This document shows, piece after piece, positions 10,081-20,564 of a stretch of 64,000 nt of DNA. Numbering within the stretch: position 1 is the first letter of the stretch; every line of letters starts with the position of its first letter. Both the position numbers and the translations under genes were made by a program. This stretch comes from Euryodendron excelsum (Eukaryota; Streptophyta; Magnoliopsida; Ericales; Pentaphylacaceae), in contig CM065392.1 of the NCBI GenBank assembly GCA_033060915.1, positions 19,194,501-19,258,500 on the forward strand, read 5' to 3'. The notes below the pieces were generated by a model. That model ran no database searches and had not been told where the DNA came from. It worked only from the letters and a program-made list of their open reading frames with translations.

Positions 10081-10916
10081 GACTCCGGTCCGAACTACGA
10101 CTGACCTGATTCCCCCAAAGGGATACGTAGGCAACCTCCATAGGTGCGGTCACAATATTTTTCAAACTTTCAATTCCACCCTCATGGGTGCGGTCTCCAC
10201 ATCTTTCAAATCTTAATTCCAATCTATTTTCAAAATTCTAATTTCAAAATTTCTATTTTCAAGTTCCTATTTCCAAGTTTCCAAACTTTCCAATTTCAAT
10301 TCCATCTTTTTGAATCTATTTTCAAATCAAATCAATCACTTTCCAAATCTATTTTTCAATCTTCTTATCTTGCACTTGCATCTCATGCATCATATTTATT
10401 TCAAACATTGTTTTTCAAAGTGAATAGGGTTAAACATTTGTTAATTAAAGACTCTCATAGGTGAATCTAGGGTAGATTGACATGTAGGTACCGAAAGGGC
10501 GGGGTAGGGTGATAGCTTAGTGTGTCTTCCCTACACGTAACCAACCTCCGAACCTAGGATCACTGTTTTCAAAGACCAAAAGGAGTTATTTTTCTAAAAA
10601 GGGCTAAATGTTTTCCAAAGGTTGCCAAACAACCTGTTTTCTTAAAAACCCTCTCTCGAGGAGATATTTTCAAATCATTTTCCAAAACCCTAAGTGTAGT
10701 CTTCGGATTATTTCTTAGTTTTTAGGTCACCTAACTCACCTTAATTAAGTTAGGTGGCGACTCCAAATCTTTTTCAAAAGCCCTTTATTCAAACCAATTT
10801 TTCAATTCAAACCTAGTCGCACTCATTCTTCTAGGAGGGTGAGTTCTAACGAGAGAGTACAACATTTTTCCCGCTTGAGTGAGTATTCCTCGAGTGCGAA
10901 AAATCTGGGCGCGACA

Positions 10917-10921
10917 ATTTT
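10917..10921. repeat. Target site duplication of solo LTR C, right copy (ATTTT)
   Basis: ATTTT directly after the CA of the solo LTR, followed by CAATCGGGCTCTTGTCCG, where B's interrupted LTR resumes. Confidence 0.9.
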
Positions 10922-11799
10922 CAATCGGGCTCTTGTCCGAATTACGACTGACTTGATTCCTCCAAAAGGATACGAAGGCAACCCTCATGGGTGCGGTCTC
11001 CATATTTTTCAAATTTCAAATTTCACCACATTTTTCAAATCTCCAACTCCATATTTTCCAAACCTCAAATTCCACAATCTTTTTAAATCTCCAATCTATT
11101 TTCAAACTTCCAATTTCAAATTTCTATTTCCAAATCTCTATTTTCAATTTCCAAAACCTTCTTTCCAAATTCAAACTTCTATCTCTTTCTTTTCAAATCA
11201 AATCAATTTCTTTTCAAATCTATTTCCAAATCAAGTCTCCTTTCTTGCATTTGCATATCATGCATCATGTTAAATTTCTTTTTAAACATTCTTTTTCAAA
11301 GTGAATAGGATTGGTCATTTGTTAGTTGAAGACTCTCATAGGTGAATCTAGGGTAGATTGACATGTAGGTACCGCAAGGGCGGGGTAGGGTGATAGCTTA
11401 GTGCGTCTTCCTACATGTAACCAACCTCCGAACCTAGAATCACTGTTTTCATAGACCAAAAACGGAGTTATTTTTCAAAAAGGGCTAAATGTTTTCTAAA
11501 GGTTGCCAAACAACCTGTTTTCTTAAAAACCCTCTCTTGAGGTGGTATTTTTCAAAATCCTTTTCCAAAACCCTAAGTGTAGTTTTCAGATTATGCTTAG
11601 TTTTTTGATGACCTAACTCACCTTAATCAAGTTAGGTGGCGACTCCAAACTTTTTCTAAAAGCCTTTTATTCAAATCAATTTTCAATTCAAACCTAGTCG
11701 TACTCATTCTTTTAGGAGGGTGAGTTCTAACGAGAGAGTACAACATTTTTCCCGCTTGTGTGTGTAATCCTCGACTGCGAAAGATCTGGGCGCGACAGC

Positions 11800-11818
11800 T
11801 GGCGACTCCGTTGGGGAC
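11800..11818 (+). other. Primer binding site of element B
   Basis: TGGCGACTCCGTTGGGGAC starts 2 bases after the CA of the 5' LTR. A site of this form, said to match a tRNA-Arg 3' end, is known for Ogre elements; that assignment is from memory and was not tested against tRNA sequences. Confidence 0.8.
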
Positions 11819-13367
11819 ACTTAGAGGGTTAGGCCGTTAGTCATGCCTCTTTACCCTTCACCTATGTAGAGTCTTCAATTAACTTGTTCAATCCTATTCA
11901 CTTTCACTTTTTTTTTTAAAAAATGAAATTTCAAAATTGTTTTAAAAAAAACATGCATTTGTTCATATTATCTTTTATTATGTTTGCCATCCACATACTA
12001 ACTCGGGCATCTTTGTTTTGTAAGTGCACTTGCTGTTTAAATTTTATTAACTGCTATACATGAATGTGATGAATAGGATGAATGGGAGTTGTTGGGCTCT
12101 TTCCTCCGCCTTTAAAAATCACACACATACTGCATGTGCACTTGCATTCTGCATACTTGCATTATTACCTTGATGTGACCTTTCTAGTTAGAAAGAGGGA
12201 ACGGTATATTGGTTGTGGGCAAGATGCTGTGTCAGTTTTTTGCCTATGGCCTCTTGATGGTTCCCCCGCTCGGATCACCAACCGATCATGGCACCACCTC
12301 GGGGAGTGGGCCTAGGTTTGAAGATCCAAGGACCGAGCCTTTTTAGGACGCATTAGTCAACCCTCAACCTCATACTCATATAGACACCATGCATAGCCGA
12401 ACCTCTGCCGGATTTAAGACACGAGCACCATTTTCAAAACCACGGAGGAAGCGGTAACTGCTCTTACTTTCATTTATATATGTCTATTCTTGTTGTACTG
12501 ATTGTATTCATACTGTTATAATGCCTGTCTAACTGCTCATGCATGCACATTTACCTTGTTATTGCATTCTCTCTCCTTATACTCTTTGCGTATCTATGTT
12601 CACGCATTCCATATTCCATGTCAAGACAAAAGTTCTAAGTAACTCAAGTCACTGCACCCTCATGCATATGATCAACCTATAGAGAGTGACACCAAGGTCA
12701 CTCTCCCTTGCATTAAACCTACCGAAACCTTAAGGGTTCCCACGTAACCCTAAGGACTCATAGCAAGCATACCAATCCATTCCATAAGAGGGGCCCTAAT
12801 CCCTCTATACTCACAGGCATAGGATTGCCAAGAAAACAAGAGGTAATTGATCAACAAGGTCTCTCAGCGACCTCCTCGACATCAAATCCAATAAAGGCGA
12901 ATCCGAAGACTCAAGAGTAGTTTAGGTTTTCCCTTTGTAAAACTAGATAGGTGGAAGTCCAAAGGAAAGTGTTCCCCCTTTCCCCCTGTTAAAATGTTTC
13001 TCAACTCTTTTGTATCTTAAACCCAAAATTCAATGTATTGTTTTTACTTTTATGAATGAATGCATAGATGGCTGAAGGTTCCTACTTGACGGTAAGGTAT
13101 CTGCATATAGGGGCAAATCCCCTATCTCCAAAAGTGGGCCAATACATCACGTTTAGTTTCCCTCTTAAATAGGAACACCCTAGGACATGTATTACTTAAA
13201 GCTCTTTAAAAATCAGAAACTGACTTGCGATTTGTGTTTTTGTCTTCTTCTTTCTTCCTTTTTATTTTTTTTCATTTACAGAGGTCTCCCTGCACTGAGT
13301 TAACATTGCTCCCAAGAAAGGGCAACATCCACCTAAGGATCCCATTATCACCCGGCAAAGAGTATCA
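11819..13367 (+). other. Untranslated leader of element B
   Basis: About 1.5 kb between PBS and gag has no long frame. It contains blocks also seen, reversed, in element A at 27,700-29,100 (for example the GGGGCAAATCCCC region near 13,110), so the two leaders are related. The gag reading frame appears to run back upstream of the first ATG, from about 13,305 (residues APKKGQHPPKDP), as in the homologous gag of A. Confidence 0.65.
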
Positions 13368-14396
13368 TTGATGGCTGCTAACCCTAAAAAATCCTCTCAA
13401 GTCTCTCGAGAGGAAGTCAATGAAATGAGGACTAAGATGGACGACATGCTCAAACTCATTCAAACTCTGGCCATGAAGGATGCTACTGCGGTCCCGTCAT
13501 CATCTATGACTTCATCCAAGGACCCTAAACCCGCTAATCCAAGGATCATGCTTCAGTCTGACAATACTGAGAGGACTAAGGAAGATGCCAAAGGGGTCAA
13601 CATTGAAGAAGAAGAGACCATATTGCTTTCACCTGCCATAAAGAAGGCCCCACTAGACCCTCTCAGTCTGAAAATCCAAGGGTTGGAAAATTCGTTGCGA
13701 AGTCTCCATGGCCACGATACTTACGGTTTCACTTCCTATGATGAGCTTTGTTTCTTCCCTGACCACCCGAGACCTGCTAGGTTTAAAATGCCCTACTTCC
13801 AGAAGTACGATGGTACCGGTAACCCCGTTGCTCATCTTCGTCTACATGCTGGAGCGCTAAGTGGACATGGCAACGATCCGAAGCTCCTTATACAGCTATT
13901 CCAACACAGTTTCACAAGGTCTGCTCTACAATGGTTTGCTCGTCTGGACTTAAGGAAGATCACAACCTGGATGGAGCTAGTCAATGTGTTCAAAGCCCAA
14001 TACCGTCACAACATCGACCTCACTTCTGATCGATGGTCCTTGATGACGATGAACAAGGGTGAGAAGGAAAGCTTTAAAGCATATGCCCTAAGATGGAGGG
14101 AAGCCGCTGCACAAGTTAATCCCCTGCTGGAGGGGAAGGAGTATATACAACTGTTTATACATACTTTTCAAGGTATATTCTACAAGAAGCTCTACACAAG
14201 CCTGGGAAAAAGCTTCTCTGAGCTCATCATGCAGGGAGAGATGATACAAAACGGCCTCAAGACAGGAAGAATTACAGATCCCTGTGCTACTACTGGAGAA
14301 AATACCACCAACATAGCCAAAAAGGTGGCTACTACAAGGGGCATGATCAGGAAGGAAAGTGAAGTGTCCGCTATTCTGCCTTGCCAACCACCCTAA
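13368..14396 (+). CDS. Gag polyprotein of element B (Tat/Ogre type), N-terminal and capsid part
   Basis: The 342-codon frame encodes the structural protein that would package element RNA in cytoplasmic particles. Residues about 1-60 are a charged, probably coiled segment (EEVNEMRTKMDDMLKLIQTL). Residues 140-300 are the retrotransposon gag (capsid) domain: FKMPYFQKYDGTGNPVAHLR, ALQWFARLDLRKITTWMELV, YRHNIDLTSDR, SFKAYALRWREAA and GKSFSELIMQGEMIQNGL. The frame ends at a stop at 14,394. Past it, the same protein continues with stops to about 14,760. No protease or pol follows. A homologous gag lies in element A at 26,550-27,685. Confidence 0.85.
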   Translation: MMAANPKKSSQVSREEVNEMRTKMDDMLKLIQTLAMKDATAVPSSSMTSSKDPKPANPRIMLQSDNTERTKEDAKGVNIEEEETILLSPAIKKAPLDPLSLKIQGLENSLRSLHGHDTYGFTSYDELCFFPDHPRPARFKMPYFQKYDGTGNPVAHLRLHAGALSGHGNDPKLLIQLFQHSFTRSALQWFARLDLRKITTWMELVNVFKAQYRHNIDLTSDRWSLMTMNKGEKESFKAYALRWREAAAQVNPLLEGKEYIQLFIHTFQGIFYKKLYTSLGKSFSELIMQGEMIQNGLKTGRITDPCATTGENTTNIAKKVATTRGMIRKESEVSAILPCQPP

Positions 14397-14760
14397 TACC
14401 GACCCCCGCTATAATCACCCCCACTCCTGCCCTTACCCACCTTGACCATGCCTGTTCCAACCCCTAACTATGGTTCGGTTGGGGCACGACCCAACTTTAA
14501 TAAAGCTGCTTGACGCATCCGTACCTTCGACGCCTTAGCCTACACCCAAACTGAGGCTTACCATGGCCTTCTGAAGAATAACATCTTGAAGCCCGTACCT
14601 GCTCGCCCGTTGCCAAGCCCTCTGCCCCCGACCTTTAATGTCGCTCTTACATGTGAATACCATTCAGGTGGCCAGGGGCACGACACCGAAAGCTGCTTCG
14701 CTCTCAAGCACAAAATCCAAGACTTGATCGACAATAAGACCATTGATCTATAATCGGTAA
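14397..14760 (+). pseudogene. Gag C-terminal region of element B with zinc-knuckle-like motif
   Basis: In the frame of gag, after its stop, the residues CEYHSGGQGHDTESCFALKH appear at about 14,650-14,710. This is a C-x2-H-x5-H-x4-C arrangement with the GH..E.C..L pattern typical of Tat gag C-termini, thought to bind nucleic acid. It is preceded by a proline-rich stretch and KAA.RIRTFDALAYTQTEAY, and is followed by a stop after DNKTIDL. Stops show that gag cannot be made full length here. Confidence 0.7.
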
Positions 14761-15400
14761 AACCCGCTCCTGCTCCCAATGTGACCACTAACCCTCTGCG
14801 GGATCACACCGTCAATATGATACTAGTAGAAATGAAGGCGAGCGAGAGTTCGACGAGCTTGGAGTGAAAGGTTATGAGGACAATTGGGACGCTGATGAAA
14901 AAGATTACTGGGAGGAGGATCTCCCATTGTGCCCGATTTATCTCTATAACCTTGATAAGGTGCCTGATGCTTCTGACTGGCCCATTAAGGAGCCAATGTT
15001 CCTGGGAGATGAGATCGCTGAGAACATGGCTGTTAATGGATAGGGTGTTGAGTTTCTGCATCCAAAGTATGCAGCGGCGGAACGCCACTAACTAGAAAAC
15101 CCTTGGCTCGCAACTAAGTACAACTATGAAGACATGGGCTGGGAGCTAGAAGAGTCAAGAGAGCAGATGGAGCCGTTTGAGTTGGAAGGCGATGAGCTAG
15201 TCACCCTGTTTACAGAAGAACCCACTGCAAAGAACAAGGAGGCTGACAACCGCACCAGCAACGTTAACATTTTCGGAGCTCTAGGAGAATCCTTTGCCTG
15301 TCTCGCCTTGGCCGAGGATCCTGGTCGCGAATGAAGCATCGAAGATGTGGAAATTGTCCCAAAGCTGTACTAAAATGGGTTCCCTGCAAAAGCGTACAAG
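14761..15400 (+). pseudogene. Degenerate post-gag coding region, function unrecognised
   Basis: Short frames continue on the plus strand after the zinc-knuckle: one on 14,761-15,095 broken by stops, then 66 codons at 15,134-15,334 starting MGWELEESREQMEPFELEGD, acidic. After its stop a few more codons (about 15,350-15,390) still look protein-like. In Tat elements a protease region follows gag, but no DTG/DSG active site is visible here. The likely reading is leftover spacer between gag and the lost pol. Confidence 0.45.
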
Positions 15401-17620
15401 AGAGGGGTGTTTTTATCCACTTTCTTTTTATCCCTTTTACTTCCTATCTCTAAATTAATGTTTGCATTCTCTTAACTGCTTGAGAACTCTATGCTTTCCA
15501 TAAAAAAGATAATAATAATCAAATGATAGCCTTTTGTTCACTGCTGCTATCTTATATGTCTCTCATGAATGCTAACTACTTTCTACACAAGGGGCATGGT
15601 TTATCTTATGGAACGATCCGACCTGAAGATATGATAACGTGAGGTAACCACTCGCCAAATGATCAGCCTTCCACAGAGAGAGAGGATAAGGATGAGTGAG
15701 GATACTACCCAAAGGCAGCGCTTACAAGACTCTGAAGCTAAGCGACATGTGGCCAGTTTATCAAAGTAAAGAGGAGCCATTTTTAACTTCCCCACATATA
15801 AATAAAAGAATAAATAACTAAATAAATAAACAAAAATGCTTATATTCCCTTCGCTTAACCCCTAGTGCCTCACGGAAAGCGAAAATTCTCTTTGCCAACT
15901 CTGATCCACCAACTGTCCTCCCCACACTGGGGCAGATAATATTTGAGAACTCTAGGAATGGTGTCCACCCTCACTGTGCTAAGGCAGCAATGAAAGCTCT
16001 ATAGATCAAGCAATCTAATTCAAAGTGAAGAGAGGCCCTCATTTCTTTTTCAATAGAGTCAAAAGCAACCCCTTGCCAAACCTGTTGAGCCATCTATCCT
16101 TTTCCCAAAAAAAACCCCAACCTAGGGATCACCGCCCACATTGGGTATATTGAACTGTTAAGGAAAAGGTCTAAAGAAAAAGGGTCGAAGAATTAGTCGT
16201 TCTATAAAAGAAAAGAAAGGACAAAGTAAAGAAAAAGAGTTGCCAAGGGGCAAGAGGCAAAAAAAAAAAAAAAAAACCATGATTCTAAGGAAAGGCCTGA
16301 AAGAGCCATGATTGAGTCATCTTCAAAAGCATAATAAGAAGATCAAATGAGAAGGAAGTCATGTTTCTCTCAAAAAGCATATGGAAAGGGTGAAAGAAAA
16401 TGGTCATTTTCACCCTGAGAAGTATATGGTCAAAAGCAAGAAGGAAATTTAAAGGTGATCCTAGGTTACGAAGAAACCCAGTAGAAACAATAGCTTCGAG
16501 CCTTTACCCTTTCTTGCAAAATCCCGAAACCATGACCTACATTACAACCCTATTAAAGTCCCCTCTGATTGAAAGCAAATTACTTGATCTAAATGAGCTA
16601 GATACGCTGCCAAAGCTAAAGAAGGATGCTAATCCTACTGAAAAGTAGTCAAGGATGGTATGGATCGAAAACAACATCAAATTTGAGCCTGCATATCCCG
16701 TTGTTTCTGAAACCCCATAACCTAGCCTACATTACGGTCCCAAGCAAAGTCTCCTCGAATTGAAATGACTGGCCACTTATCGCTCTGCCAAAAGCTAGTA
16801 AGCTGTTGCTAAAACCTCGAGAGTCGAGAGTCTCAGCCAAATAACCATATACACTAACTCTAAGATAGAGAGTTGGAGGTGATCAAGAGGTTAAGAAAGG
16901 TGGAAAGTGCTATCATCCAACCAAGGTAGGGTTGAGTTAGAGGAGAGGCTAGACCCCTGAAAAGGAAGGAGTTATCATTCCAAAGACTATAAGTTTAACA
17001 GCACCCTGTGTCATTCTATTAACGTATTTCTAACATGTGCATACGTTTGAAAAATAAATAAATAAATAAATAAAATAAAAAAATAATCAGCAAGGGCTTT
17101 GCACACATAGGATATAACTCCCTGTAAAAATAGAAGTCACCAACATCAACTCATATAATAGATACATAACATCATCATCCATCATATGCATCTAATCATA
17201 TACCTAGCTGGAAAAAAAAATTAATCATAAATGTCTTTGTCTATCCATGCACCTGAATACCATAAATATCCATCCTTGTACATAGCTTATAAAATAAAAC
17301 TGTCTAACATAAACACATCTCAGGGACAAGGGCAAAAGAAGATCAGAGTCTCCACAAGAGGCATCTATCACATGTCAAAGTCAATGTCATCTGGATCAAA
17401 ATCCCCGAAACTTGGCATCGAAGGAGGCGAATAGCTACTCGAGGCACCTACATCCTGCAAAAAAAGGTAGAGCCAAAATCAGCTACATGAAAGACGAACT
17501 AAAACAACAGTAAAGCAAGAAGAAGGAGGGGAAAGACAACATACCCCCCCCCCCCCCCCACCGCCCATCTGAGATAACGAAGCCGTCAAGAAAGCTACCT
17601 CGGCCTGGTACTGATCCTGC
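15400..17620 (+). other. Non-coding internal region of element B where pol is missing
   Basis: About 2.2 kb with no reverse transcriptase, RNase H or integrase motif in any frame. It has A-rich stretches (an A run at 16,260-16,276 and repeats of AAAT at 17,050-17,080) and two related blocks at 16,520-16,560 and 16,700-16,750 (ACCATGACCTACATTAC versus ATAACCTAGCCTACATTAC). A run of 16 C at 17,544-17,559 lies just past the 3' end of the antisense ORF. Confidence 0.6.
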
Positions 17621-17623
17621 TCT

Positions 17624-19205
17624 CTAGTATCGATCCCTCTGGTCTCTCACAGTAGTAAACTCAGCCTGGGGCACATAGCCTCCGGCTAGGAGCCATAAGT
17701 CAACCACCTCCTGGCCCACAGCGTACCCGCCGACTACTACCTCAAACCGGGTGAAGGCACTGATCGAATGAGCCCCAAAGTGCGCAGCATAATCTATATC
17801 CAGAGGAAGCAAGAACTCGGCACCCAGTTGATGCTCCTGATAGGGGATAGGCACTCCTGCCACCAAGGCTCCAAACATATACTCCGGCAGAGCTTCTGCT
17901 GATCGGAACTCCTCATGAAACTACCGCCAGTATCGCTCCCCAAGATAAGACTCCCAAGTATCATCACTGAGAAAAAAAACTCTCGACAGGGACAACGGGA
18001 CCAAATACTGGACTGTCTCATAATGAATTGATCCAACGAAGGGCTGCCAGCTCACATCCCTTGCCTCAATCAGCTCTAGGTAATCAGTAATCTCTGATCG
18101 CTGCGCTACCCGGTCATGAGCCCACCGCAAAGCACGAGGATAGAGGTCATCATCAACAACTACAGGGCAACGAACGGGAAGGTACTCGTAGCTCCACCAG
18201 AAGAGAAAATGCTAGAAACTAGTCATGCTGCCCCAACGGGAAGAAGTCCGAACCCGCATCAACCGAAGGAAGCAGCCAAAGGAAAAAGACCCCCCAGTCC
18301 AGCTCAGATAAAGCTCTAAGATCGGCTACTATACTCACCAACTGACATGGCACAAGCGACGTGTTGTTATTGCAAAAGCAACTAAAGATGATGTACAAAA
18401 TAAGTCGCCGTCTCATAATATCCCGCCTGGCAAGCGATGACTCAACAGCAAAGGTATGGTCATCCTGACTGATCTAAGAGACTGGGAAGACAGAACGCTC
18501 AAGATGAGGCAAGTCCAACAACAAACAAGCCTTGTCCCTACTGACTGACTGTAGAATGATCCGCCTGCCAATGAAGTAAAGCCCCGTGATGATCGCCCAA
18601 TCCAAGGGAGTGGGACGTAGCTCAAAGCCGACAAAATGGAAGGTCTCGGTCTCTCCAAACCACCGCTCAACCAACGCCAGTACTAAATGTCAGTTCAGGC
18701 GGTTAGCTTGTAATCCCATGAAGGCGCCAAATCCGATCTCCGCTAAGAAGACATGATATGATGGGAAAGCTCACTGCATAGTCACAAAGACTTGATGAAC
18801 AGCCCCTCTAAAAGCCGTGTGTACTCGAGAAGGGGGCAAATGCTGTCTAGAGTATACACTAGGGTGATAAGCCAGGTCCCCGAGTGGGGGAATATCATAT
18901 ACTTGCAGATCTCCCAAGTCAGCATCCGTCTGCCTATGCCTGGAGGAAGCTCTCCCATAACCGGTCACCTGATCCCCAAGGCCCGGTACCTCCTCCTCAG
19001 CACCAATCTCCTCTACGAAAGCCTGCTCAACTGGGGGAAAGGGGTCGATAGGCGGCCTACTCTCCCGACCACTCTAACCAGATGCTGCCTGCCCAGTAGA
19101 CCATCGGCTACCCCTGGACCGACTGGAGCCACTAGTGGAATCTATCCGAGCCGCCTTCCCTGAGCGGCATCTCCTCTCAGAGCCATCATCGCCCGCATCT
19201 GCCAT
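17624..19205 (-). pseudogene. Antisense ORF of element B, plant-mobile-domain-like
   Basis: On the minus strand a single frame runs from ATG at 19,205 (MADAGDDGSERRCRSGKAAR) to 18,219, broken only by five stops (19,074 TAG; 18,771 TGA; near 18,705 TGA; 18,474 TAG; 18,219 TAG). After one frameshift it continues from 18,130 to 17,624. The middle part fits the plant mobile domain (aminotransferase-like PMD): VFLAEIGFGAF, LALVERWFGETETFHFVGFE, LDWAIITGLYFIGRRI and later LIEARDVSWQPF. The N-terminus is basic, Ser/Arg-rich. Tat elements such as Grande are known to carry antisense ORFs before the 3' LTR, and PMD proteins travel with several plant transposons. Total length would be about 527 codons. 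The PMD call is from motif memory. Confidence 0.6.
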
Positions 19206-20300
19206 CCTGAAAAGGTAAGGCAAGGTAAGAGGTGTGAATGTACCATATATGCAATAAATAATAACATAATAAAGCAAAATGAAATAAACAACTAACACAA
19301 ACAAAAATTAAATAAAAAGGATTCAAATGATGACTCGAAAACGAAATTTCTACATATCTTGAATTTCTAACTTCAAATCAAATCTCAAGGGTTTTCTGTC
19401 TTTTTTCTTCAAAAAGATTGTTATTCTAAACCTTTATTTCCAATTCTTTCCCTAATTTCTAAAAATTTTGGTAGAATTTCATTTCAAAATGGCCCCTACA
19501 ACACCCATGACATCAACACAAAACACAAAACGTACACTTCACATTATCACAATCACATAACATCAGCACCCGTGCACACACCAATTTTTTGAAATTTTCA
19601 AAACACTTGTTCTATTTTTCAAATAAATCAATGGTTTCAAAGTTGTCCTAAAATTTCTCAAAATCGTTTCACATTTTCCTAAACACATTCCAATATTTTT
19701 CCAAAATTCAAACTATAAAAATTTCATCAATCTCTCAAATTCTCTTAATTTTCCTAATTCTATAAATATCTTTCTATTTTTCAAAAAATAAAAAATTCAC
19801 TAAGTTTTCAAAAAATCATGAAACTTCACATGGTTGTTAAACACATTTTTTCAAGGCACATTGCACAAAAATTCAGCCAAAAAATGCAATGCCCAAGCTT
19901 GTAGGAACAAATTCACTATTCCTGCAGAGAACCCTCTTCACATAATCACATAAAATCACTCAAATTCAATCATACAAGCACTAAAATGCAAAAATAACAT
20001 CACCATAATGTTCAAAACATGTCAAAATATCAATTTCCACTATTCACATGATTCAAACGAAATTCTACACATCAAAATCAACAAAAATTTGAAAACTCAC
20101 TTTTTGGAAGTTCTCCGACGAAATCTTCTCTTCCGGCGACTTTTCCGGCGGCGTGGTCTCCTTCCGACAATCATCCGCTATCCCTAAGAGGTGCCCCTTC
20201 AAGGTTCAAGTCGATTTCCACGCAGAGACTCTCAGTTCTCCACAAACTCTCTAAAATATTGCAAACGTTCGAACCAGAATTTTTTTGGTTTTAACTCCAA
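19206..20300. other. Non-coding region between antisense ORF and 3' LTR of element B
   Basis: AT-rich sequence with CACACC and TTTTCAAAA blocks and no gene. In the minus direction it would be the 5' leader or promoter area of the antisense ORF. A CCGGCGAC-rich patch at 20,115-20,170 is the only GC-rich part. Confidence 0.5.
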
Positions 20301-20304
20301 GCCT

Positions 20305-20363
20305 AGCGCCACTAGCAGAGGCGCCAAGCAGTTTCTGCCAAAGGCGCCACTGCTGGTGGCGCC
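20305..20363. promoter_or_regulatory. Two 38-bp-phased GGCGCC palindromes outside the LTR
   Basis: Palindromic units start at 20,305 (AGCGCCACT...AGAGGCGCC) and 20,343 (GGCGCCACT...GGTGGCGCC), exactly 38 bp apart, as in the LTR promoter array. They lie about 200 bp inside the 3' LTR start and 1.1 kb beyond the 5' end of the antisense ORF. A role in antisense transcription is only inferred. Confidence 0.6.
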
Positions 20364-20540
20364 AGTTGCAAAATCTGGGCAGCTTTTCCCTTCTTCCCAC
20401 CAAATCTCATTTTTAAAGGCCTTTTTGGCCCGATATCCATTTTCGACTCCCGTTGTCAAAAAATTTCCAATGTCCGTCCCTCTGACTGCCTCGCGATTAG
20501 CATGGGACTCTTACTTTTATTGTTTTCTGTCTTTGACAAG

Positions 20541-20563
20541 CAAAGATAGAAAAAGAGGGGCAG
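20541..20563 (+). other. Polypurine tract of element B
   Basis: CAAAGATAGAAAAAGAGGGG followed by CAGC ends directly before TGTAAGCAC of the 3' LTR. Such tracts prime plus-strand DNA synthesis. Confidence 0.8.
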
Positions 20564-20564
20564 C

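Larger units (their letters stand above)
5631..10916 (+). mobile_element. Element C: solo LTR of the same Ogre-like family, nested in the 5' LTR of B
   Basis: A complete LTR of 5,286 bp begins TGTAAGCACC and ends GGCGCGACA. It is flanked by ATTTT at 5,626-5,630 and 10,917-10,921. The uninterrupted site survives in the 3' LTR at 23,620-23,640 (CTTCTATTTTCAATTGG), which confirms both ends. No PBS, coding region or polypurine tract is attached, so the internal part was lost by LTR-LTR recombination. It differs clearly from B's own LTRs (different repeat counts, many substitutions), so it is another subfamily and not a recent copy of B. Confidence 0.93.
1202..11797 (+). repeat. 5' LTR of element B, split by the solo LTR C
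   Basis: The LTR begins TGTAAGCACC at 1,202 and ends GGCGCGACA at 11,797, right before the PBS. Subtracting the nested solo LTR and one ATTTT copy (5,291 bp) leaves about 5,305 bp. Order: hairpin repeats (1,425-2,060), about 158-bp repeats (2,304-2,760), a phased palindrome array (3,009-3,106), a TATA box (3,121), a G-poor tract (3,750-5,625 and 10,922 on), and a conserved 3' block near 11,330-11,797. The 3' block has a GGGCGGGGTAGGGTGATAG motif at 11,379-11,397. Open frames inside it are chance products of repeats. Confidence 0.9.

Noticed and set aside
10144..11304. Phe/Ser/Asn-rich frames in the LTR, also at 23,698-24,036
   Set aside because: Low-complexity translations of the G-poor tract, present in each LTR copy and shifted between frames.
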